A DNA stretch of 64,000 bases, taken from assembly GCF_000183425.1 (NCBI RefSeq), contig NC_014759.1, positions 1-64,000 of the forward strand, written 5' to 3'. Made by a program: the position numbers and the translations under genes. The notes under the pieces are model-generated. The model was not told where the DNA came from. It ran no database searches and saw nothing but the letters and a program-made list of their open reading frames with translations. Below are positions 27,465 through 37,100 of this stretch, piece after piece (the first letter of the stretch is position 1; every line of letters starts with the position of its first letter). The DNA is from Marivirga tractuosa DSM 4126 (GTDB lineage: Bacteria; Bacteroidota; Bacteroidia; Cytophagales; Cyclobacteriaceae).

Positions 27465-27759
27465 TTATGACTTTATTTTTGAAGGTTTGAGTGAATAAGC
27501 TGTTATTAAATAATCAAATACTAAAAAAAACGAAAAATATTGAGACGGAACAAACTTTTTCGATCAAGCAGGTATAATTGTATATGAATATTAAAAATTC
27601 TCGATATTGAGCCTAATATTTGCGATATTTGTATAATTACTATGTGATAAAACATTGTTTAATTGAATAAGCAACTGTAGTTTTGATCAAACAATGTGAT
27701 AAGATAATTCCTATTTCAATAAATATATTTTAAATTGCATTTTATTGATAATATGTATT

Positions 27760-28446
27760 ATGAAAATCCTTAGTTCCATCTTAATTTTACCCTTAGTTTT
27801 TTTGCTTAATCATAATATAATGGCTCAAGACAAATTATCGTATTTAGCACTTGGAGATTCTTACACTATTGGAGAAGCCGTAGATGTTGCTAAAACATGG
27901 CCCAAAGTATTAAGTGATAATCTTAAAAATAGAGGAATTGAGTTACAGCTAGATAGAATGATTGCAACTACGGGTTGGACCACTGATGAGTTGCTAGAAG
28001 CAATAGAAGAAGACAGTGTGATCAAAAATACTGAATATAATCTTGTTAGCCTTTTAATTGGGGTTAATAACCAATATAGGGGGTATGGTACTCAACAATA
28101 TGAAGAAGAATTTGAATTGCTTTTAAGGAAGGCAATTAAATTAGCAGGGAAAAAGGTAGATAGAGTTTTTGTTGTGAGTATTCCGGATTATGGCGTTACG
28201 CCATTTGCAATAGAAAGTAATAAAAATACCGATTTGATTGCTAAAGAGTTACATGAATACAATAGCATTGCTAAGAACATTTCTGACCAATATGGTGTTA
28301 AATTTTTTGATATTACACCTATCTCATTGAAAGCGATATGGGATGAGGATTTTATAGCTAAAGATAAATTACATCCTTCAGCAAAGATGTATGCTGAATG
28401 GGTGGAGTACATAGCCCCTGGAGTATATCAGTTATTAAAAGATTAA
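27760..28446 (+). CDS. Secreted SGNH/GDSL hydrolase
   Basis: A 228-aa esterase/lipase-like protein. The signal peptide is about 1-22 (ending IMAQ). Block I GDSYT carries the nucleophile S34, the SLLIGVNNQYRG stretch gives block III Asn, and DKLHPS near the C terminus supplies the catalytic Asp and His. ATG at 27760 gives a clean signal peptide. The substrate is unknown. Its stop codon overlaps the next gene's ATG by 1 nt, so the two are translationally coupled. The 385-bp region upstream, apart from the broken OmpA signal-peptide part, holds only AT-rich DNA with short repeats. Confidence 0.9.
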   Translation: MKILSSILILPLVFLLNHNIMAQDKLSYLALGDSYTIGEAVDVAKTWPKVLSDNLKNRGIELQLDRMIATTGWTTDELLEAIEEDSVIKNTEYNLVSLLIGVNNQYRGYGTQQYEEEFELLLRKAIKLAGKKVDRVFVVSIPDYGVTPFAIESNKNTDLIAKELHEYNSIAKNISDQYGVKFFDITPISLKAIWDEDFIAKDKLHPSAKMYAEWVEYIAPGVYQLLKD

Positions 28447-29093
28447 TGAAGAAGCACATCCATTTATATATAGTAGTAATGCTTGTTTTTACAGCTTGTA
28501 AGGACAAAATGGTATGTGCTGCATTTCAAAGTAGCTATATTTTAGATGAAGAAGAACAGAAAAAGAGGTTCTCTCTTTTTGAAGGTGATTCTCTTGTATT
28601 GACAGCTTCCGCCTCAACTAGCAATTACAAAACTAATATTTATGGGATTTCCGAAAAGAAGTATGGATATTGGAAGGAACAGGCTTTGTTAAAGGTAAAA
28701 CAAAAGAATGTATATAGTGAAGAAGTAGATTCATTACTGGATGTACGAAAGAATGGTATTCCAGAAATGGCTGAAGGAGGAGAAGTACAAGAAAAATCCC
28801 CCTTTACACCAGAACTAGACTCAGCTCAATTAGCACAAGGAGAAGATGCTTGGGACAATACAAAGAGGTTTAATTATAATGTGGATTTTGTTAACTATAT
28901 GTTACTTGTCGGCAACGATGTATTAAAGCAGCAAGCCGTTGCTAGGGACTCCGCACAAGCAAAAGCGGAAAGAAATGAGTTAGCGCAATCTAGTGATTCA
29001 ACAGCTAATGAAAAAAAGGGTTTTCTCAAAAGGATTTTCAGTCCAAAAGAGAAAACTGAAGATGTTGCATCGGACAGTAGCAAAGTAAACTAA
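28446..29093 (+). CDS. Lipoprotein of unknown function
   Basis: A 215-aa protein from the ATG at 28446, which overlaps the hydrolase stop. It has a lipoprotein signal peptide (MKKHIHLYIVVMLVFTAC, lipidated C18). The mature part is polar and rich in E, K, S and Q with a proline-glutamate central stretch and a C-terminal tail ending in KGFLKRIFSPKEK. No family recognised. Coupling with the GDSL hydrolase suggests a shared job at the cell envelope. Confidence 0.75.
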   Translation: MKKHIHLYIVVMLVFTACKDKMVCAAFQSSYILDEEEQKKRFSLFEGDSLVLTASASTSNYKTNIYGISEKKYGYWKEQALLKVKQKNVYSEEVDSLLDVRKNGIPEMAEGGEVQEKSPFTPELDSAQLAQGEDAWDNTKRFNYNVDFVNYMLLVGNDVLKQQAVARDSAQAKAERNELAQSSDSTANEKKGFLKRIFSPKEKTEDVASDSSKVN

Positions 29094-29124
29094 TTCAAGT
29101 GAATAATTAACAGATATGAAAAAC

Positions 29125-29162
29125 AAAAAAAGCTGTTTCAAATTGTTGAGACAGCTTTTTTT
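29125..29162. terminator. Bidirectional rho-independent terminator
   Basis: A long stem (29125-29141 with 29146-29162, one G-T pair) with core AAAAAAAGCTGT/ACAGCTTTTTTT and flanking A and T runs lies between the lipoprotein gene and the convergent methyltransferase gene. Confidence 0.88.
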
Positions 29163-29182
29163 GGTTGTTTTTATAAATTGAG

Positions 29183-29932
29183 TTACCTGTCTTCTTGCTG
29201 CATAAGAGCAGATTTTTTAAGAGCTTTTAGAATTAAGTAAAGCACAATTGATATTGCTGCTGCAATGATTAAGTAGATATTAAAATTTTGCGTTCCTTTC
29301 AATAGTTCTGCTGTTACGTCAAAAGCACAAAAGATTATAAAAATAGCTGCAAACCCATTTTTTTCCTTTTTCAACACTTTCTTCCAGCTGAATGATAAAT
29401 TTGGCTTTACAAAATTTTTAAATGAAGGAATAAAGGCGGGTGTTTTTTCTGCCCAATCTGTGTATGTTTCTTTGAATTTTCTCCTTAAGAATTGCTCTTC
29501 AGCAAACATAATTCTTTCATAATATACCCAGTAGAAAAGAATGAAAGCCACAATAAACCATATGTTCTCCGTCACCAAAGCAGGACCTAACCACATGAAA
29601 AAGTTTCCGACATATAAAGGGTGTCTTACCGTTGAATAAATCCCTGTTGTATTTAGAGTGTCGGCAACTTGCTCACCGGTATTTCTTCCAGAAGTGTTTT
29701 TAGGGGTGTGTCCTACCGTATAAGCCCTAATATATTGCCCAAATAAACTTACAGCAATACAAAAGATCAGAAAATAGTTTTTTATTGTGGGGTCTTGAAT
29801 GAAAAACAATTCGGGATTTAAAGCTGCGTAGACATAAATCGCCATTCCGATAAATAAAATAATAACGGGTAGTGTACCCCTGTATTTGAAAAGCCAAACG
29901 CCCTGTTGTTCAAATTCTTCCTGTAATGCCAT
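29183..29932 (-). CDS. ICMT/PEMT-like membrane methyltransferase
   Basis: A 249-aa polytopic membrane protein. The central region carries the isoprenylcysteine carboxyl methyltransferase/phospholipid methyltransferase signature: GIYSTVRHPLYVGNFFMWLG (SAM-binding RHPxY) and, further on, YYERIMFAEEQFLRRKFKETYTDW (the EExxL-type motif). Two extra hydrophobic segments follow at the C terminus. Bacteria lack prenylated CaaX proteins, so a lipid or lipid A phosphate is a more plausible substrate, by analogy with such enzymes elsewhere; this is inference. Confidence 0.85.
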   Translation of the reverse strand: MALQEEFEQQGVWLFKYRGTLPVIILFIGMAIYVYAALNPELFFIQDPTIKNYFLIFCIAVSLFGQYIRAYTVGHTPKNTSGRNTGEQVADTLNTTGIYSTVRHPLYVGNFFMWLGPALVTENIWFIVAFILFYWVYYERIMFAEEQFLRRKFKETYTDWAEKTPAFIPSFKNFVKPNLSFSWKKVLKKEKNGFAAIFIIFCAFDVTAELLKGTQNFNIYLIIAAAISIVLYLILKALKKSALMQQEDR

Positions 29933-30104
29933 TAATGATAAAGTTCAATTTAAAAAGTTGCAAATTAACTATTATCTGCGCAAATAATTAAGCTAAATCT
30001 TATAAAAAATACTACTATTCTAAATAATATGATTTTGAGGGTTATAAAGAATGATTAATTAGAATTATAATGTAATTTGTAATTCAACTTATAAATGATT
30101 CAAA

Positions 30105-30644
30105 ATGCAAAATATCTATTCCTTATTTATTGCTTTTATACTCTGCAGTTCCTCTCTTTTAGCGCAAGAAGCTCAGTTTCCTATTGTCAAAGGATTCGGG
30201 GGAATTTATGAAATAGATAATGTTGTGGAGCAATTAGAGAAAAGTCAGCAAGTTAAAATAATTATTGAGCTGGTGTCAGGTAATGAAACTCCAGAAGAAC
30301 ATTCGTTTTGGATAAACAACATTGCTCGACTGATGAATTTGCATGGTATTGAAGGGTTATCCACAAGTGATTTGGAAGTTAAAGTAATTGTTCACGGACC
30401 AGCTGTTTTCGATTTACTTTCCCATGGTAATTATTTTGAAAAATATAGAATTCCTAAAAATCCAAATATTGCAGTATGGGAAGCTTTAGAGGAGGCTGGA
30501 GCTAATGTTATTATTTGTGGGCAGTCATTAATTGCAAGAGATTTGGGGAGAAATGAAATATGGGAAAAAACTCATGTAGCAACATCTGCATTAACAACCA
30601 TTACAAAAAACGTTGCTGATGGATATGTATTGATTAAGTTTTGA
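30105..30644 (+). CDS. Secreted DsrE-family protein
   Basis: A 179-aa protein with a signal peptide (about 1-20, ending LLAQEA) and a DsrE/DsrF-like domain (residues about 45-178: VKIIIELV, EVKVIVHGPAVFDLL, GANVIICGQSL). DsrE proteins carry sulfur or act as small-molecule binders; one Cys (in IICGQ) is at the position often used in sulfur relay. The periplasmic form is common in Bacteroidetes and of unknown function. It stands alone. Confidence 0.8.
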   Translation: MQNIYSLFIAFILCSSSLLAQEAQFPIVKGFGGIYEIDNVVEQLEKSQQVKIIIELVSGNETPEEHSFWINNIARLMNLHGIEGLSTSDLEVKVIVHGPAVFDLLSHGNYFEKYRIPKNPNIAVWEALEEAGANVIICGQSLIARDLGRNEIWEKTHVATSALTTITKNVADGYVLIKF

Positions 30645-30736
30645 GTGGGATGATTGTATAGGTATAAGTGAGATGCTAAAGCCAAAATGAACTTTTCATT
30701 TCCTTCTATACTTTCTTGTGAATTTAGTACTGTTGT

Positions 30737-33019
30737 TCACAAGTTTAGCCAGTAAGTTAATTTTAAAACAAGTGCTCTGTTTTTAGTGTTTTCGCCTGGT
30801 ATAAAATCGACAGGCCCGCTTGGTGCAAAATTTTCAGTGTAGACTAGAAAGATATCAGAGGCTGGCGCAAATCTCCATTGAAAACGTAAGTTGTAATTCA
30901 CATTATCAAACCGATTATTGTATTGAGCAAAGCCTGTGAAAAATATAGCATCGGTCATGGTCAGATCCAACCTTGGCCCTATTAAGTAAAAGTTGGCTTC
31001 TCCAAAGCCTTCTGCTAATTCTATTGAATTGAAATCGTATCGAACTGAAAAAGAACCATATGGCTGGAAACGGTAGCCAACATTTCCATTAACGTTAAAT
31101 CTGCTACCATTATAAAAACCACCGTAGCTGGTGCTAATATCATAGTTTAACAATGATCTTCTGTCTGATGTGTAATTGGCTTGCAAAACATTCCATTCAT
31201 AATCTGTCCCTTGCAAGAGCAAGCTGTCATTAAATGGAGCTATAGGGCTGAAGTCAAAAAACATATATTCATAATTTCTACTCAAATTAACAGAAGCAGA
31301 AGAAGTATTGGTGAAATTAAAATCATGTGACAGACTGAAAGAACGATCGGTTATTCTACTAAAATCTGAATTGGTGGTATAGGATACATCTAGACTTACG
31401 CTATGATTGATGATTTTATTATTTTCAGGATAAAATATGTAAGAAGGACTAAACGATCCTTGATTATAACCCACTCTGGGGACAAATCCCATTTCTGCAT
31501 TAAAGCCATCTCCAATAGCAGTATGAACCCATCTAACAGAATAGTTTCTTCTTTGATAACGTAAAAAAGCTCCGTGATTATAGGTGCCGTTTTTATTCCA
31601 ATTATCGAAAGATCGTTGATAATAAAAATCCCCTGCCCAGCGCGTATCTTCGGTAAACAGGTTGAACTCTGCCCCTAAAACTCTATTATAGAGTTTATAA
31701 CTCGTGGTAGTATCATTTCCTTGGATCTCTCTTCTGGCCACTTGAGGATTATATTCGCTTATATCTTTCCCTTTTTCTATACCTAAGTTTTCTTTGTTGG
31801 CAAATACGAAAGCTACATTAGATCTTTTCAGAATATTCTGTTGTAGTGCTACAACGCTATAATTTTGATAAGGAAGTTGTAAATCATCTCTTTTATCAGT
31901 CAACATATTTAAAACGCCTATTCGTAGTTTTTCATTGAGTTTACCGCTCATTCTGGCTCCTCCCAAAATAGGTACTTGTTCAGAACGCCCTAAAGTATCG
32001 GTTGTAATTCCAATTCTTCTTGAGAAGAAAGCCCTTGATTGTGGAAAACCAAATTTGCTAAAAAGGTCTGCGTTTTCTAAAAAGAATTGTCTGCGCTCTG
32101 GAAATTGTACTTCAAAACGACTTAGGTTAATGACTTGCCTATCTACTTCAACTTGCGAGAAATCAGGATTCACAGTCAAATCCAAATTTAAAGAAGGGGA
32201 GAGGCCTATTTTTGCATCAAAGCCCGCATTGGCGTTCAGGCCTTTTTCCAATTCAGGCTCTGTGAAATTCTTATCATAATTCCCTAGCGCATAAGGAATG
32301 AATGAAATATTAGTTCCAGCAGGGGGTGGATTTTCAGGCCATTTTACTTTTCCAGAAAAAGTAAGTGCTGAAGGGGTATATTGTTGTTCAACTGCAATCC
32401 ATGAGCTTCTTTCGTTCCTTTTTAGGTGGTTTCGGAAAAACTGCATATTCCAAACCTTATTTTCATCACTATACCTTATGGATTTAAAAGGAATGGCAAT
32501 TTCTGCCACCCAACGATCATCATATCTTTTTACGTTTGAATACCACTTATTGTCCCAATCTTCATTCACATTGGTGCCTTCATCTATAGTGCCCTCTCTT
32601 TGTACACCATAAGGTGTAATACCAAATGAAAATCCATTGGTGAAATCATTATAGGGGTCTATATAGATAGAGAAATTTTCATTAAGGGGCCAATCCCAAT
32701 CCCTCCTTAAGGATTGCACTACATAACCCTCCTGACCATCAAAACAGGTGATGGCAAAGTAGAAGTTCTTATCATCGTAGGTCATCCTTACTTCTGATTC
32801 CATGGCGCTTGGTCGGTCATCATAGGGGATGTTCATATAGAAATTGGTGGCCGCTTCAGAATTGGACCATACAGATTCATTTAATTCACCATCTAAAACA
32901 ATATTTTCTTTTGTCTTCTGAAGGTTGTATTGTGTTTCTTGTGCCTGGTTTTGGGCATTACAAACTTGTATAAATCCCAAATATAATGATCCTAATATGA
33001 GTAGAATAGTCGTTTTCAT
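30737..33019 (-). CDS. DUF5916 outer-membrane protein with CBM9-like domain
   Basis: A 760-aa protein from the ATG at 33019, with a signal peptide (about 1-22). The first 200 residues form a carbohydrate-binding-module-9-like beta-sandwich (IVLDGELNESVWSNSEAATNF, VRMTYDDKNFYFAITCFD). The remaining part is rich in aromatic beta strands of a probable outer-membrane barrel (DUF5916), ending LVLKLTYWLNL, a typical final barrel strand. Role unknown; suspected in binding or passage of extracellular material. A weaker TTG start 9 nt upstream is less likely. Confidence 0.85.
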   Translation of the reverse strand: MKTTILLILGSLYLGFIQVCNAQNQAQETQYNLQKTKENIVLDGELNESVWSNSEAATNFYMNIPYDDRPSAMESEVRMTYDDKNFYFAITCFDGQEGYVVQSLRRDWDWPLNENFSIYIDPYNDFTNGFSFGITPYGVQREGTIDEGTNVNEDWDNKWYSNVKRYDDRWVAEIAIPFKSIRYSDENKVWNMQFFRNHLKRNERSSWIAVEQQYTPSALTFSGKVKWPENPPPAGTNISFIPYALGNYDKNFTEPELEKGLNANAGFDAKIGLSPSLNLDLTVNPDFSQVEVDRQVINLSRFEVQFPERRQFFLENADLFSKFGFPQSRAFFSRRIGITTDTLGRSEQVPILGGARMSGKLNEKLRIGVLNMLTDKRDDLQLPYQNYSVVALQQNILKRSNVAFVFANKENLGIEKGKDISEYNPQVARREIQGNDTTTSYKLYNRVLGAEFNLFTEDTRWAGDFYYQRSFDNWNKNGTYNHGAFLRYQRRNYSVRWVHTAIGDGFNAEMGFVPRVGYNQGSFSPSYIFYPENNKIINHSVSLDVSYTTNSDFSRITDRSFSLSHDFNFTNTSSASVNLSRNYEYMFFDFSPIAPFNDSLLLQGTDYEWNVLQANYTSDRRSLLNYDISTSYGGFYNGSRFNVNGNVGYRFQPYGSFSVRYDFNSIELAEGFGEANFYLIGPRLDLTMTDAIFFTGFAQYNNRFDNVNYNLRFQWRFAPASDIFLVYTENFAPSGPVDFIPGENTKNRALVLKLTYWLNL

Positions 33020-33076
33020 CGGGTGCAATACTACTAAAAGTAAATAAGGTTATGGAGTAAAATTTTATAAATGGAT

Positions 33077-34093
33077 TTATTTGTCTTTTGAACTAGATTT
33101 AGTCACAATACTTCTTATAACATCATCAATTTCATGAGCAGATTTCAATACATTTTTTAGTAATAATGAACACTCTTCATCTACTTCCATAATATGAGCC
33201 ATATGCTTTTCTTCCAACCTGTTAATAATTCCCATCATTCTGGTTAATGGTGCTCGAACTAAATGAGATTGTTCCCACGCTATGTCCTTTAATTGTTGGT
33301 TTTGTTCTTCTATTTGGCGGATATAGGATTCTGTTTCGCTCAAATCAATGGACATTAAAAGTGTGGCATCTATCCCTTGGTACTCAATGGGGTTAACATA
33401 AAGCCGCACTTGGATATTATGACCATTTTTTAATTGATGCTGATGCAGATTACCATCTCTTAATATTTCACTTGCATCATGATATTTTTGTAAATCTAGC
33501 TTATCAAAATCAGGGTCAATATCTTGCATGCTCATTTCTAAGAATTCTTCCTTCTCATATCCATATTTATCTATGGCTGATTTATTTACCTCGAGAAATC
33601 CACCTGTGTTATTATTGATCACCCAAATAGGCTGAGGATTTAATTGGAAAAGTTGTTGATATCTTTTGACAGAATTTTCCAGTTGTTTGTCGATATGTTT
33701 TCTTTCAAATGCATAGGTGATGCTTTTTCTCAGTCCTTTACTCGTGATTTCATTCTTAAGTAAGTAATCAGTACAACCCAAGGTTAAGGCTTGAATGGCC
33801 GTGTGTATATCATCTTGACCTGTTAAGATGATGATGGGTGTAGAAGGAGCTAAAGCCAAGATTTCTTTTAACAATGTGTCTTTATCAACATCAGGTAGGC
33901 TTAAATCCAACAAGATTATTTTGTAAGGATTATTTGGCTCTTTAAGTAAACATTTAGTTTCCTTAAAATCAGAGGCTATATCTAGGTTTAATTTCGGGAA
34001 TTCATCTTCAAGATAGTCTTTTATTAAAATTTGATCACCTAAATTATCTTCTATTAGTATTACTTTAAGTCCATGATTTTCATTTAATGACAT
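33077..34093 (-). CDS. REC-PAS-HisKA protein without ATPase domain
   Basis: A 338-aa signalling protein. Residues 8-130 form a response regulator receiver domain with phospho-acceptor D63 (LLDLSLPD) and a TGQDD loop. Residues about 143-255 form a PAS domain, and residues about 260-325 look like a HisKA dimerisation helix pair with the H-box SHLVRAPLTR (H277). It ends there without any HATPase domain. It could therefore accept phosphate at D63 and at H277 from other kinases and relay it. It lies 81 nt downstream of the CheB-CheR kinase gene on the same strand, which makes that kinase the first candidate partner. Confidence 0.85.
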   Translation of the reverse strand: MSLNENHGLKVILIEDNLGDQILIKDYLEDEFPKLNLDIASDFKETKCLLKEPNNPYKIILLDLSLPDVDKDTLLKEILALAPSTPIIILTGQDDIHTAIQALTLGCTDYLLKNEITSKGLRKSITYAFERKHIDKQLENSVKRYQQLFQLNPQPIWVINNNTGGFLEVNKSAIDKYGYEKEEFLEMSMQDIDPDFDKLDLQKYHDASEILRDGNLHQHQLKNGHNIQVRLYVNPIEYQGIDATLLMSIDLSETESYIRQIEEQNQQLKDIAWEQSHLVRAPLTRMMGIINRLEEKHMAHIMEVDEECSLLLKNVLKSAHEIDDVIRSIVTKSSSKDK

Positions 34094-34174
34094 AAGTAGA
34101 GGATTTTTTTTTAGTATAGAATTGCATTAAATTATGGTTTAAAAAATACTTTCTAAAGTTCTGGCTTTGTTATT

Positions 34175-37100
34175 TTAAGAATCAAGTTTTTTACTAATAC
34201 TAAAATGGATAGTGGTCCCATATCCTTCTTGGCTTTCCACCGTGATTTCACCTAAATGAGTTTCCACAATTTTTTTACATACGGCTAGTCCAATTCCATG
34301 GCTCTCATTATCTTCTTGATGTACCTTCTGAAAAATTTTAAATACTCGGTCAAAATCACGCTGAGATATGCCAATGCCATTATCAGCTACAGAAAAAATG
34401 TAACTGAATTCATCTTCTGAGGCTTTGAGGGTTATTTCAGGCTTCTTTTCTGACCGATATTTAATGGCATTTTGTATTAAGTTTTGTAATAATCTTCCGA
34501 ATAGGATAGGATATGCTTTGAAATCACCAATATTATCATTCACGCTAATAATGGCATTGTTTTCTTTTATAAGTTTTTGAAGCGAGAATTTCACTTCCTC
34601 GGTCATGTCGTTAAGGTTAATGGTTTTCAATTCCTCATTTAAAACTCCTGACCTAGAATACTCCAACAATGAGTTGATCATCTGGTTCATTTTATCTCCT
34701 GCTCCTGCTGCCATTCGCATGTAATTCTCTAATTTTTCATTCAACTCTCCTTTAGATTTTTTCAATATTAATTCTAATATGCTTTTAATATTTCGGGCTG
34801 GTTCCTTTAGATCATGTGAGGCAACATAAGCAAATTCTTCTAAGGATTTATTCAAATCTGTAAGCTTATTATTTCGGGATCTTAGTATTTGGTTCAATGA
34901 CTCAATTTGATTTTCAAATTCTTTTTCACGACTTATTTCAGCTTGAATGGAAAAGAAACCTATAGGTTTTCTGAATCTATCATGTAAAAGTTCACATTGG
35001 ATATTAGTCCAATACTTATGTCCTTTGTCAGTATAATTAATGATATCCACCTCAAAACCTTTTCTTTCTTTTATGGCATCACTCATGATTTTTACCGTTT
35101 TAGGATCTGTTTCCTTTCCTTGTAAAAAATCTCCCGGCTTTCTACCTAACACATACGATTCCTTATAGCCTGTTAATTTAAGAAATGATTCATTTACATA
35201 ATTAATTTTGCCTTCTAAATCGGTAATGATCACCGCATATTTAGTCTGTTTGGCAATTAATGATAGTTTTTGAATTTCTTCCTCGAAATAAATCCTTCTA
35301 CTAACGTCCTTACTAATAGCTAGTATTTTAAATAATTCACCACCTTCATTATTAACGGCCGCAAATCGAGTTTCCAACCATTTCGACTCCTTCTTTCCTG
35401 TTTTGAGTTCAATTTGGATAGTAGCTGTATTTTCCCCTTTCTTTATTTTATTAAATGTGCTTTTCCATAAGTTTCGGTGGTCTTTGTCTTTAATAAATTT
35501 ATTGGGATTTATGGTAAGTAAATCTTCAGGGGTCACACCTAAAATTTCTTTTGAAGCAGGTGAAATATACTCTATTTTCCCGTTCAAATCGAGCAAACTA
35601 ATCATTTCACTTGATTGATTTATAATCAATTTGAATAGCTCAATTTGTGTTTCGAAATCCTGATTAATTTGATTTAAAGCATTTTCATTAAGTTGTATTG
35701 AATTATTGGCTTGGGAATATGATGTGATTTCCACAAATGATATTACAACACCTTTAATCTCATTTTTATTCGTTCTAAAGGGAGAAACCCTCATCATAAA
35801 CTTACGGTCGTTGGGGTCCTGAATGGTCGTTTCAAAAGGCTGTAAATCTCTGTGAACTCCCTCTATTTTATCGGTGAAATTTTCAATTTGAAAGCGAGAC
35901 CTAAAATGACTGATATGCCTACCTTCATCATGTGGCATCAAATTAAGTATGTCTTTAAGTGCAGGGGTAAACTTCCTAATATTGAGTTCTTCATCTAAAA
36001 AAAGTATCGCAATATTGGTGCTGTAAATAAGGTTGTTTAAATCATTATTGGAAGCGGTCAGTTCTTCTACTTTTTCTTGAAACTCTGCATTTACAGTATG
36101 TAATTCCTCATTTACTGACTCTAATTCTTCATTTGAACTTTGCAGTTCTTCATTGGATGCTTGTAGTTCCTCGTTGCTTGATTCAAGTTCTTCAATGGTT
36201 GTTTGAAGGTTTTCTTTATTTACCTTTAATTCTCTTTCCAGTAGCTCGATTTTTTCTTTGGAGGCTAAATCTAAGTTGATAGGAGAGGTTTTACCTTTCT
36301 TTTGTATGCTTTTATTCCCTTCAAACAATGCAATAATCAATACAGACCCATCATCACTTTCTATTTTTTTGAAATAAATATTGAGGAATTTTGTGTCATA
36401 TATTTTTTCCATTTCCGGAGTGAGCTCCGCATTTTTTAAGCTTACTTCCTTGTCTTCTTGAATAATTTTATTGGCAGCGACCTCAAAAGTTAAACTTAAA
36501 TTTTCAGGCAACATTCTAAGGATATTGATGCTGACTACGCCTAAAGGTAATTTGAGCCATTGATTAGTTCTTCCTGTGGTATGAACCAAATCAAAATTCT
36601 GATTAAATATGACTGCATCAGGGACATATTCTTGAATTAAAAAGTCTCTGATGTTTTCCAACATTTTTTTAGGAGAGATTGAAAATTTACTGTTTGCCGA
36701 GCTGATTTGATTTTGGTCTGTTGAAGGAGTCATTTTCATCCTAATGGGTTTCTTATTGGCTCCTTGATCCATTGGTTTTAAGACCTTTTGATTCTTTTTA
36801 TTTTGAAATATTTTATGTTTTTTATCGAACTCTTGAAATGCAGTATCTTTCTCTCCAACTGATTCACTTGAGCCTAATACTAGGAATCCATTTGATTTCA
36901 AGGTGAATTGAAAGAGAGAAAAAAGCTGTTTTTGAATATTAGGATTCAGATAAATTAAAAAATTCCGGCAGCTGACTAAATCAATTTTACTAAATGGAGG
37001 ATCCTGAATGATATTGTGAACCGTAAAGACAATCATATCACGGATTTCATTCGCAATCTTGTAGCCTTCTTTTTGATGGATAAAATATGCTCCTAAAATA

